Assembly: GCA_031292525.1 (NCBI GenBank)
Contig: JARLGY010000030.1
Span: 62,001-126,000 of the forward strand
Length of the DNA stretch: 64,000 nucleotides
DNA from: Flavipsychrobacter sp.
Lineage (GTDB): Bacteria > Bacteroidota > Bacteroidia > Chitinophagales > Chitinophagaceae
Direction of reading: 5' to 3'
Part shown: positions 26,410-35,600 of the stretch, in pieces
Numbering within the stretch: the stretch's first letter is position 1
Layout: each line of letters starts with the position of its first letter
Notes under the pieces: generated by a model
What the model was told of the DNA's origin: nothing
Database searches by the model: none
What the model saw: only the letters and a program-made list of their open reading frames with translations
Position numbers and translations under genes: made by a program

Positions 26410-27300
26410 ATGACAGAAAACTGGCTAACGGATTTTTTACAATACCTGCGCTTCGAGAAACGTTACTCTCCGCTTACAGTAACTGCATACCGCAATGACA
26501 TAGAGCAATTCATAATGTTTTGCAATTCAGAATTTTCTATTTCATCTGCCACAGATATCACTCATTTCCATATACGCACGTGGCTGGCAGCACTAAAAGA
26601 CAATAAACTAACTGCGCGCAGCCTCAACCGCAAAATATCGAGCCTCAGCTCATTTTATAAATACCTGCTGAAAAATGGCCTGGTGGAGAAAAACCCCACT
26701 CGCCAACTGCATGCGCAACGCCTGCCAGAGCGCCTGCCCGTTTATCTTAAAGAAAAAGAGACAGAAAACCTGCTGGAAGAAGTGCAATTTGAAGAAGGCT
26801 TTAAGGGCTTTACAGACCGTATGATCTGCGACCTCTTATACCAAACCGGCATGCGCCGTGCAGAACTGCTGCAGTTAAAAGAAACTGACGTGGAGTGGAG
26901 CCTGGGCCAGATAAGAGTATTGGGCAAAGGCAATAAAGAACGCCTGATACCCGTTAACCCAGCCACATTGCAAGACCTGAGAGACTACATAGCCGCCAAA
27001 AAACAGTTGGACCAATACGATAGCCAATACCTGCTAAATACCAGCGGCGGTGAACAATTATATGCCGGCTACGTGTACCGCACGGTAAAAGCCTACCTGG
27101 CCCAGGTAACCACCCAAAAGAAAAAGAGCCCCCATGTATTGCGGCACACATTTGCCACACATTTGCTCAACAATGGCGCTAACATACAGGCTATAAAAGA
27201 CCTGCTGGGCCATAGCAGCCTGGCAGCAACACAAGTTTACACGCATAATAATATAGAAAAGCTAAAGGAGATTCATAAACTGAATCACCCAAGAGGGTAA
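26410..27300 (+). CDS. xerC: Tyrosine recombinase (XerC/XerD type)
   Basis: 296 aa from the ATG at 26410; the ORF opens 10 codons earlier but those codons lie in a hairpin. A SAM-like N-terminal DNA-binding domain (about 5-90) precedes a catalytic domain (about 110-290). The catalytic set is complete: R149 in TGMRRAE, K173 in LGKGNKER, H242 and R245 in HVLRHTF, H268 in LLGHSSL and nucleophile Y277 in TQVYTHN. It probably resolves chromosome dimers at dif, although XerC and XerD cannot be told apart here. It lies between rpsU and hpf, an arrangement I recall as common in Bacteroidota. Confidence 0.88.
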   Translation: MTENWLTDFLQYLRFEKRYSPLTVTAYRNDIEQFIMFCNSEFSISSATDITHFHIRTWLAALKDNKLTARSLNRKISSLSSFYKYLLKNGLVEKNPTRQLHAQRLPERLPVYLKEKETENLLEEVQFEEGFKGFTDRMICDLLYQTGMRRAELLQLKETDVEWSLGQIRVLGKGNKERLIPVNPATLQDLRDYIAAKKQLDQYDSQYLLNTSGGEQLYAGYVYRTVKAYLAQVTTQKKKSPHVLRHTFATHLLNNGANIQAIKDLLGHSSLAATQVYTHNNIEKLKEIHKLNHPRG

Positions 27301-27334
27301 TATTTTATTTTTTAACCATAAAAATCCGTACAGT

Positions 27335-27637
27335 ATGAATGTACAAATTCAAACAGTGCACTTCGAAGCCGATACAAGGCTTAAGGATCATGTAACCGCG
27401 AAACTGGAAAAACTGAAAACGTTTCATGACAAGATAATAGGTGTTGAAGTCTATTTAAGACTTGACAACGTAGTGCATAATATAAAGGACAAGGTTGCTG
27501 AAATAAAGGTATACGTACCCAAGCATTCCTATTTTGTAAAACACGAGAGCAAGACGTTTGAAGAATCCTTCGACCTGGCTTTTGACAGCATGGTAACGCA
27601 AATAAAGCGGAATAAAGAAAAAGCCGCCGTAGCTTAG
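27335..27637 (+). CDS. raiA: Ribosome hibernation-promoting factor, short form
   Basis: A 100-aa protein of the HPF/RaiA (YfiA) family: MNVQIQTVHFEADTRLKDHV, a central KVYVPKHSYFVKHESK segment, and a basic C-terminus (QIKRNKEKAA). It has the betaalphabeta-beta-beta-alpha layout and lacks the long C-terminal dimerisation domain of long HPF. It binds the 30S decoding site when growth stops. It follows rpsU and xerC on the same strand and is ended by a terminator. Confidence 0.9.
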   Translation: MNVQIQTVHFEADTRLKDHVTAKLEKLKTFHDKIIGVEVYLRLDNVVHNIKDKVAEIKVYVPKHSYFVKHESKTFEESFDLAFDSMVTQIKRNKEKAAVA

Positions 27638-27661
27638 AAAACAACAAATCCACCATATTTA

Positions 27662-27691
27662 GCCGGTCCTTATTTTAAGGCCGGTTTTTTT
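27662..27691 (+). terminator. Intrinsic terminator after raiA
   Basis: CCGGTCCTT pairs with AAGGCCGG, with one bulged T, followed by TTTTTTT (27685-27691). Confidence 0.75.
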
Positions 27692-27763
27692 ATTGCAGGT
27701 ACTATTAAATATTTTCCAAAAAGATTATCTTGCGATTATTACGTCTTAATAATTTACTTACAA

Positions 27764-28891
27764 ATGCTCAATACCTATACTAAAATAGTTATAACGCTTT
27801 TTGCTGCCAGCTTCCTTTTTACGTCGTGCAGCAAGCAATACAGTAAGGACGATCCCTTGCCACCTACATATGCACCATCCATATTTATAGGTAGCGATAA
27901 CCAGTTCATATACGCTTTTGACCCCCAGACCAGCGCTAAACACTGGGAGTATAATGTGGGCGATAAAATAGTGGCATCGCCATTGTTATACCAGGGAACT
28001 TTGTATGTACCTACATTAAGCGGGGTTGTATATGAGCTAAATGCGAAAACAGGCGCGTTCAAAAGAAAATTAGACCTCCATTCAAGCGTTTACGGTACAC
28101 CTATTGCTGATGGGGGCCTTATATACTATCCTACAAGCAGCAACCAGTTATATGCTATAGACATTCCTACAGACACTATCAGGTGGGCAGCATCCTCAGG
28201 TGGGGCAATAGAATCGTCACCTACCATTTACAATGGCAACCTTATATATGCCAGTTATGACGGTAGTGTTTATGCCATTGATAAGCTAACAGGCGGCGGT
28301 GTATGGAGTTATGCCACAGGAAGCACAAATGCATTTTATTCATCGCCTGCCACGTCGGGCCAGTATGTATATATAGGTGGTATGAATGGTACTATGTATT
28401 GCATTAACGCCTCAACGGGTAACCTGCGTTGGTCGTACAACACCAAAGGCGCTATAGAAAGCTCACCCACTGTATTTCAGGGCAACTGTATCTTTGGCAG
28501 TGACGACTATCATTTTTATTGTATAGATACCGCTACCGGCAAACCACGATGGATAGATAGTCTGGGCGAACGTGTTATTTCATCGCCTACAGAGGTAGCA
28601 AACGTAATTTACTTCGGTTGTTTCGATTATCACTTTTACGCGGTCAACGTACTGGATGGCTCCATTAAGTGGTCGCTCCTTACTACGGGCCTTATTAAGT
28701 CTTCTCCACTGGTATATGGCCCATATGTTTACATTGGCGGATACGATAAGAACTTTTACGCGCTGGATACTGCACAGGGCAGCGTTATCTGGAAAGAAAA
28801 TATCAATGGTGTAATAGAAACTTCACCAGTGGTGGATGATCTATCGGGTACCACTCAAAATAATTCAGGCATTAGCGGTTATACCAACTAA
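27764..28891 (+). CDS. PQQ-like beta-propeller lipoprotein
   Basis: A 375-aa lipoprotein with lipobox LFTSC (C22). The mature part is a series of about 40-residue repeats of the PQQ (pyrrolo-quinoline quinone) propeller type, as in YAFDPQTSAKHWEYNVG, YELNAKTGAFKRKL and YCINASTGNLRWSYNTKG. About seven repeats are visible, consistent with a full propeller. BamB-like and other outer-membrane scaffold proteins use this fold, but no catalytic residues are implied. It may act in assembly or surface binding. It is monocistronic, with a terminator at 28917-28942. Confidence 0.8.
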   Translation: MLNTYTKIVITLFAASFLFTSCSKQYSKDDPLPPTYAPSIFIGSDNQFIYAFDPQTSAKHWEYNVGDKIVASPLLYQGTLYVPTLSGVVYELNAKTGAFKRKLDLHSSVYGTPIADGGLIYYPTSSNQLYAIDIPTDTIRWAASSGGAIESSPTIYNGNLIYASYDGSVYAIDKLTGGGVWSYATGSTNAFYSSPATSGQYVYIGGMNGTMYCINASTGNLRWSYNTKGAIESSPTVFQGNCIFGSDDYHFYCIDTATGKPRWIDSLGERVISSPTEVANVIYFGCFDYHFYAVNVLDGSIKWSLLTTGLIKSSPLVYGPYVYIGGYDKNFYALDTAQGSVIWKENINGVIETSPVVDDLSGTTQNNSGISGYTN

Positions 28892-28916
28892 TACCATTTT
28901 TGATAAAACATTTAGG

Positions 28917-28942
28917 GCCCTTGCACATGCAGGGGCTTTTTT
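28917..28942 (+). terminator. Intrinsic terminator after the beta-propeller lipoprotein gene
   Basis: GCCCTTGC pairs with GCAGGGGC across an ACAT loop, with one mismatch, and is followed by TTTTTT. Confidence 0.7.
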
Positions 28943-29024
28943 GTTCTTATATTATATTCAGGTCCGCATGTTCTTAAAAAATATAAAGTTGGTAACTTTA
29001 ACAGCTTTTCAATTGTGATCCCTG

Positions 29025-30398
29025 ATGTTGTATGCTGTTGTAGATATTGAAACCACCGGAAGTTATGCCATGGGTAACGGCATAACCGAAATAGCCATTG
29101 TGATACACGACGGGGAAAAAGTGCTGGATTTTTATGAAACCCTGGTCAACCCGCACCGTCCCATACCCTGGTTCATACAAAACCTCACCGGAATCACCAA
29201 CGAGATGGTGATTAATGCACCAGCATTTGAAGAGGTGGCACCGCATATACATAGCCTGCTACAAGACAAAGTATTTATAGCCCACAACGTAAACTTCGAC
29301 TACTCGTTTGTAAAGCACCACCTGCAGGTCTGCGGGTTAGACCTCAACACGCCAAAACTATGCACAGTGCGGCTGAGCCGTAAAATACTACCCGGGCTAA
29401 ATGGCTATAGCCTCAGTAAGCTGAGCCACCAGCTGAACTTAAGCCTCACCAATCACCACCGTGCTGGCGGCGACGCTATGGCAACTGCCAACCTTTTTGC
29501 CATACTGCTGAACCGCGACACCGAAAACGTGATAAAGGGTATGCTGAAGGGGCGCAACAAAGAACAATACCTGCCACCCCACCTGCCTGTAAGCGACCTT
29601 GACCAAATGCCCGTAACACCAGGTGTATATTACTTTTATAATGCTGCCGGCAAGGCCATATATGTAGGCAAAGCCAAAAACTTGCTGAAGCGGGTAAAAA
29701 GCCACTTTGCTAATAACAAGCCCACCAAGCAGAAGCAGGATTTTTTGCGCGACATACACAAAATAAGCTATAAAGAATGTGGTACCGACTTGATGGCGCA
29801 CATACTGGAAAGCACCGAGATACGTAGATTATGGCCTATTTACAACCGTAGCCAGCGCGGCTATCTCCCAAAGTTTGGGCTGTTTGTGTATGAGGACATG
29901 AACGGTTACAAGCGCTTTACAGTAGAGAAGAACAAGCAGTTTTACAAGCCTATTTACACCTTTAATACTATAACCGAGGGGCATACCCGCATACGCGAAC
30001 TGGTAACAGAATTTGGCCTTTGCGCACGCCTGTGCAACATGGGGAAAGATATTGACTGCATGAACGGAAAGGCTGCCGATACCTGTACCGGTACTTGCAC
30101 GGCGCTGATTAACGTAGCAGAATATAACGCCAGGGTTACTGATGCCATAGACTGGATGCAGAAAAGGCTACCGAGCTTTGTGCTTGTAGATAAAGGTATC
30201 GACGATAATGAGCACAGCTGCATACTGATAAAGGAAGGTAATTTTTATGGCATGGGCTACATAACAGACAAAGGCTGGCTTAAGAATATAGATGGCCTTG
30301 AAAAACAAATAGAACCCCTACAGGATAATGACTACGTGCGAAACCTGATATACAAACACGCTACGGAATATCCGGAGAAGTGTGTGAGTTTTGCGTAG
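29025..30398 (+). CDS. DnaQ-like 3'-5' exonuclease fused to a GIY-YIG endonuclease domain
   Basis: A 457-aa protein. Residues 1-165 form a DEDDh exonuclease with D7 and E9 (VDIETTG), D92 (HNVNFDYSF), H145 and D150 (HHRAGGDA). Residues 195-290 form a GIY-YIG nuclease domain with PGVYYFY, AIYVGKAKNLLKRVKSHF (YVG and R223) and the ESTEIRRLWPIYN block (E262, N274), resembling the N-terminus of UvrC. The remaining 165 residues hold a cysteine-rich segment (CARLCNMGKDIDCMN, CTGTC). Fusions of this type, like Cho homologues, are known in several phyla and are thought to act in DNA repair. No uvr genes are nearby. Confidence 0.88.
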   Translation: MLYAVVDIETTGSYAMGNGITEIAIVIHDGEKVLDFYETLVNPHRPIPWFIQNLTGITNEMVINAPAFEEVAPHIHSLLQDKVFIAHNVNFDYSFVKHHLQVCGLDLNTPKLCTVRLSRKILPGLNGYSLSKLSHQLNLSLTNHHRAGGDAMATANLFAILLNRDTENVIKGMLKGRNKEQYLPPHLPVSDLDQMPVTPGVYYFYNAAGKAIYVGKAKNLLKRVKSHFANNKPTKQKQDFLRDIHKISYKECGTDLMAHILESTEIRRLWPIYNRSQRGYLPKFGLFVYEDMNGYKRFTVEKNKQFYKPIYTFNTITEGHTRIRELVTEFGLCARLCNMGKDIDCMNGKAADTCTGTCTALINVAEYNARVTDAIDWMQKRLPSFVLVDKGIDDNEHSCILIKEGNFYGMGYITDKGWLKNIDGLEKQIEPLQDNDYVRNLIYKHATEYPEKCVSFA

Positions 30399-30440
30399 GA
30401 TTATTTCCTTGCCGTTAGAAGGATGCCCTTCTATAACAGA

Positions 30441-30938
30441 CTACCTTATCAACACAACATCTCCTTTAATCCGGCGAATGTCTTGTCGATCTGTCCCTAC
30501 AATAAATTGCACCTCATACATGTAAGCACCTGCGTCTGCCTTCACACCATGATAGTTTCCATCCCATTGCCCCTGTGGATCAGCCGACGAAAAAACCAAA
30601 TTACCCCACCTGTTATAGACCTTGCATGAATATTCATTTACAGGGCAGCCAGCCTCAAATATCATATGAAAAAAATCATTTTTCCCATCCCCATTCGGGG
30701 TAAAAGCATTGGGCGCATTACCGGTACAATTACACATTTGAGTATGAATGTTTATTGTATCCGACCCTATACATTTACCATCTGTAACCGTTACCCAATA
30801 AGAGCCAGTATCTGCTGTAATAGATTTTGCATTACTACCGGTGCTCCACACAGCAGCTGCACCATAGGGCACATTTGCATTCAACGAAACTTGTATTGTT
30901 CTACTGTTACCACATAGGGTTGTATCATTACCTAAAGC
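30441..30938 (-). pseudogene. Remnant of a T9SS type B (gliding-motility-associated C-terminal) surface protein
   Basis: An open frame of 166 codons from 30938 to 30441 contains a PKD-like end (ALGNDTTLCGNSRTIQVSL) followed by a complete gliding-motility-associated C-terminal domain (APNAFTPNGDGKNDFFHMIF, YNRWGNLVFSS, GTDRQDIRRIKGDVVLIR). There is no ATG start, no signal peptide, and an in-frame TAA lies directly upstream (939-941 of 30 kb). Type B domains normally end proteins of several hundred residues or more, so this is the 3' stump of a lost gene. Confidence 0.75.
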
Positions 30939-31032
30939 TTAGTAAAACAATACTAATTTAATATATTAACATCATAACATCGCTTATTTATAAAAATAAA
31001 CTCTTTGCGATAGTATATACAATACAGCGAAT

Positions 31033-32514
31033 TTACTTCTCCCCAAGCCTATTGATGCCGGCCTTTGCCTGCTGGTCTATAGATGTTTGAAAATCGTGAT
31101 CGCGCATACTTAGGGCCTCTTTAAAATGCTGGATAGCTTCGTTGCGTTTGCCTTCTTTTTCGTAGAGGAACCCCATTTGCAGAGCAGCACGTGACGCAAA
31201 ATGTTCCTGTCTTTCACGACCCATGTTTATGGTAGCCTGGTAGAGCTGCAATGCTTTTTCGTGGTTACCCAATTCATCGTAAGCCCTTGCCAGCCTGAAG
31301 TCGTATTCCAGCTGATCCTGTATAGGCAAACCTTTGTCGTTCATTTTCAACAGTATCTCTAAAGCCCTGTTGTAGTAGCCACCGTCTATCAGCAAACGTG
31401 CCTGTAGTATGTAAGTATTGGGTACTATTTTATTTTCAGCAAACCGTTGCGCTTGTTTATCTGCATCTGTAGCCGCATTACCTGCATCAGGTATCCTATC
31501 GCGGCAATAGTTGCCTTGTGCCATATTATTTTTGGCATAATAGTAAAGCGCCATTTTCTGCCACGCATCCTTTACATAAGGCTTGCCGATATAGTTTTTC
31601 AGGAACCGTTCAAAGTAGCCTATACAAGCAGGGTCAAGTTTATTCAGCAAGGCGCAACCTGTTTCATAATCAAATATGGGGTAACGGCTGTAGTATTTAT
31701 TGCTTTGCGCCTCTGTCATGGCTTGCACTGCGGCATCTGCTTTGCGGTAATTCAGGGCCACATTGGCTTTTAAAAAGGCATACAATAGGTTGTTGTGGGT
31801 ATTCAGCTTACTACTGTTTATATAATCCCACACCTCTGCCCTTTGCGATAACAGGTAGAACCGGAGATACAAGTAGTAAATAATGCCTTCTGCCTTTAGC
31901 GGATCTTCATCCGTATGCGTGTTTACAAACTCTGTGAGGTTAGCAATGCCTTTCTTCACATCGCCTTTCAGCCCAAATAGAACTGCTATCCATTTATAGT
32001 TTTCGGGGATCGTGCCCGTCACTGTTTGTTCCAGGCCATAAAAGAGTTGGTTGTAAGTAAACTCAGGATGCTTCTTCCGGTTTTCATCGCTTTGTAAATA
32101 AGATTTCCTGAAGATAAGTGCAGCGCCCAGGTTATCGTTAAAGCGGATGCGCACCAATGCCCAATGCAGGTATAGCCCAGCCTTACAGAAATGATACCAT
32201 GGTGAATCGTGGCTGCCCCTTTCCAAAATATCTATGCGCTCTTCCAGGTGATCTTTCCGCTGTACATAGCTGTTTTTATCACCACTAAATAGCAACGACA
32301 AAAAATCTCCGTAATCTGCAATATAGGTTGCCATCAGGTTGTATGGGTGTTGCCTTATCTCGGCATATATTGCCGCATCACCTTCGGGCATTTGCAGGCC
32401 TATATAGGCGTTGTAAGCTTTGCGGCAATTGTCATCGTAATCATATACATATTGCTGACCACGTGCTGTGAGACTGTAAAGCAATATTAAAACGGTCAGG
32501 TACGTGCGGTACAT
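31033..32514 (-). CDS. Secreted tetratricopeptide-repeat protein
   Basis: About 493 aa from the ATG at 32514 giving MYRTYLTVLILLYSLTARGQQ, a clean signal peptide with cleavage after ARG-QQ. The ORF begins 38 codons earlier but that extension is hydrophobic and would hide the signal. The mature protein is mostly alpha-helical. The C-terminal part shows TPR-like pairs, for example EYDFRLARAYDELGNHEKALQLYQATIN and AALQMGFLYEKEGKRNEAIQHFKEAL. It probably works as a protein-protein scaffold in the periplasm. No partner is obvious; the giant adhesin gene lies upstream on the same strand, separated by a strong hairpin. Confidence 0.75.
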   Translation of the reverse strand: MYRTYLTVLILLYSLTARGQQYVYDYDDNCRKAYNAYIGLQMPEGDAAIYAEIRQHPYNLMATYIADYGDFLSLLFSGDKNSYVQRKDHLEERIDILERGSHDSPWYHFCKAGLYLHWALVRIRFNDNLGAALIFRKSYLQSDENRKKHPEFTYNQLFYGLEQTVTGTIPENYKWIAVLFGLKGDVKKGIANLTEFVNTHTDEDPLKAEGIIYYLYLRFYLLSQRAEVWDYINSSKLNTHNNLLYAFLKANVALNYRKADAAVQAMTEAQSNKYYSRYPIFDYETGCALLNKLDPACIGYFERFLKNYIGKPYVKDAWQKMALYYYAKNNMAQGNYCRDRIPDAGNAATDADKQAQRFAENKIVPNTYILQARLLIDGGYYNRALEILLKMNDKGLPIQDQLEYDFRLARAYDELGNHEKALQLYQATINMGRERQEHFASRAALQMGFLYEKEGKRNEAIQHFKEALSMRDHDFQTSIDQQAKAGINRLGEK

Positions 32515-32590
32515 ATTCAAAGGTAATAAGGCAAAATCTATTGCCTGAATAATATAAATAAAATGCCACAACATTATTATCCCAATACTC

Positions 32591-32631
32591 AAAATGCAAA
32601 TGGACACTCTCTGAGTGTCCATTTGCATTTT
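32591..32631. terminator. Perfect 19-bp hairpin after the larger giant-adhesin gene
   Basis: AAAATGCAAATGGACACTC (32591-32609) and its exact reverse complement (32613-32631) flank a TCT loop. It sits 19 nt after the stop codon of the minus-strand 32650-39639 gene and ends in TTTT on that strand. A related hairpin follows the paralogue (39969-40006), sharing the AATGCAAA stem end. Confidence 0.8.
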
Positions 32632-32649
32632 ATCAGTTAACAGATAGTC

Positions 32650-35600
32650 TTACCAACCTGTCTTCACCAGTTTTTCTACTTTAATGAGTGTATTGTTTTT
32701 ATCATACACCTTAAGCATGTAAATAGTGTTGGCCAGTTTACTGATATCTATAGCGGTAGCATGCTCTACATACATCAATTGTTTACCATCCAGGCTGTTG
32801 ATGGTTACATTCACAATTTCAGGTGAGCTGATGTTCACAACGTTAGTTGCCGGATTTGGATATAATTTTATCTCTGTTGGGGTTACGTTAGCTACTCCAG
32901 AACTGTAGCAGAATGGTACACTTACACCTGTGCACTGAGATGAATTTGTAACAGCTACTGTATAACAGCCAGCCTGTGTTCCCGGGGTAATACATGAGCC
33001 TGTTTGACCATTGAGTGCTGTGCCATTCAGGAACCACTGGTATGTGCCCTGCGATTGTGTACACAACTGGGTAGCCGACTGTGTGATGACCGGTACTGGC
33101 ACTACTCCTGTAGTAATAGTTTCAACACTAGTGAAGGCAGTACAGCCGGCACTATTTGTAACACCTACAGTATAACTACCTGCAATGACAGCAGTATAAT
33201 TACTGGTGGTAGCGCCAGGTATAGCTACGTTGTTACGATACCACTGATAGAGGTTATAAGTAAACGAATCTAAGTGAAGCAAGTCGCTGCCGCCAGGGCA
33301 TACAGCACTGTTGGCTGCAGATATAGGACCAGATATTGATGGTGCAGGGTTAGCTGTTACTGCAAGTGTGGCAGATGTGTTGGTACATGCACCACTTATA
33401 ACCCTAACATCGTAATTGCCGGCACCGTAAGTAGTATAGCTTGCACCGGTAGCCCCGGGTATGTCATTACCGTTACTCTGCCATTGATAAGTGTATGTAG
33501 GATTGCTACTGATTACAGTACCTAAGGTAACACTATCGCCCGGGCAAAAAGCCAGGCTGCCACCTGCATTGTATATAGGCGCAGGCGGTACAGCATGAAC
33601 AGATACTGTAACAGCATTTGATGTGGAAGCACAGCCCAGAGCAGTTATTTTTACCGCATAGGCACCTGATGTGTGCGCACCATACGTTGAACCACTAGCA
33701 TTTGATATTGAAGCACCGTTGAATAACCACTGGTAGCTGTAGTTAGTGCCTGTATTGGAGCTGAGTATCACACTGTCGTTAACACAACTAGAGGTATTGG
33801 CAGAAGCACTAGCTATTGCAGCAGGATATGGGTTCACTGTGAAGGTTATAGGTTGCGGTGCACCGGTACAACCATTCGCTATAGGCGTAACCATTACGGT
33901 AGAACTTATTGGGAATGGGTTAGGGTTAGCTGAGATGAAAGATGGAATGTTACCAGTTCCATTCCCACCCAGGCCAGTTGCAATGTTGTTATTTGTCCAT
34001 ATGTAAATGGTACCACTTACCGCGCCAGCCAGGTTTACCTGTGCAGTGCCGGTACCAGTACACACCGCCTGTGTAGCAGGTGTTGCCACTACTGCAGGTG
34101 TAGGGTTAACGGTTATTGTCGTAGTCTCCTGAGTTCCTGTGCAACCATTAGCTACAGGAACAACACTGATAGTTGTTTGCGTAGGTGTAATGCCACTGTT
34201 TACAGCGGTAAAACTTATGTCGTTTGTACCTGTAGCACCAAGCCCAACAGAGGTATTAGAATTGGCCCAGTTAAATGAAGTGCCGGTAACTGCGCTGCCA
34301 AAAGTTATATTGACAGGTGTATTATCGCACACCGATTGGCTCGCTGGTGAAACTACTGCTACTGGCGTTGGATTAATAGTGATCACACTCATACTTTGTG
34401 CTCCAACGCAGCCGAAAGCTACAGGAGTCACGGTTATTGTATCCAGCATAGGTGTAGTACCGCTGTTAACAGCCATAAAAGGAGCTATGCTCCCGTTACC
34501 GCTGCCAGAAGAAAGGCCAACAGCTGCATTGCTGTTTGTCCAGTTAAAATTAGTACCTGGTGCATCACTTGTAAAGTACAATGGGCTGGTCAGGGTATTA
34601 TTACAAACCGGCTGATTAACCATAGATGGTATAACATCAGGTGTTGGATTTATAGTTATTGTAGTTGTCTTTGGTTCGCCAAAGCATCCTCTAGCTACAG
34701 GAGTAACCGTAATAACAGCTACAATGGCTACACTAATTGATGTATCCACAGCATCGAATAGGGGAATTCTGCCAGTGCCTGAGCCAGCTAACCCTATGCT
34801 GGAATCACTATTTATCCATCTATAACTTGTTCCTGCCAGTGGAGAGCCTGTAAAGGTAATAGCTCTTGTAGATGCACCATTACATACCGTTTGCGGTGCA
34901 GATGCAATAGCAGAAGGCGAAGGTTTAATGATCAATGTATCATACAATGGAAGGCCAGAACAGCCATTTGCTGTAGGCATTACCGTAATTATAGCAGTAT
35001 CTGGTATAATGCCTGCATTTAATGCAGTGAATGATGAAATATTGCCGGTACCGCTCGCACCAATACCAATGCCTGCTGTATTATTCGTCCACGCATATGT
35101 AGTATTGCTTACAGTACCCCTGAATTTTATTTGGGCAGTTGTAGCATTGTTACATCTTGTCTGGATAGACGGGCTTACTGTAATTGTAGGTATTGGATTC
35201 ACAGCTATAGTAGCAGTCTGTGTTGTACCTATACAGCCGTTGGCTGTTGCAATAATTGAAATGTTAGCGATAGCCGGAGTAATAGCACTTGTATCGGTTG
35301 CAGTGAAGCTTGCAATGCTATCATCACTCCCCGATGCACCCAGTCCTATCGATGTATTATCATTGGTCCATGTGTAAGTAGCTCCTGCCACAGCACTGCT
35401 AAAAAACAGCGTATTAGAGGTATCGTTAGTACATATCGACTGTGCAGCAGTAGAGACTATAACCACAGGATTTGCACTCACTGTAATTATAGCAGTTTGT
35501 GGTGCACCTACGCAACCATTAGCAGTTGGGGTTACTACTATATTAGCTGTTGCAACTGCAGTATTTAAGTTTGCCGCAGTAAAACTTGCTATATCGCCAC

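Noticed and set aside
26410-27300. Phage or island integrase
   Set aside because: It has the length and gene neighbourhood (rpsU, raiA) of a housekeeping XerC/D, with no tRNA, att repeat or phage genes nearby.
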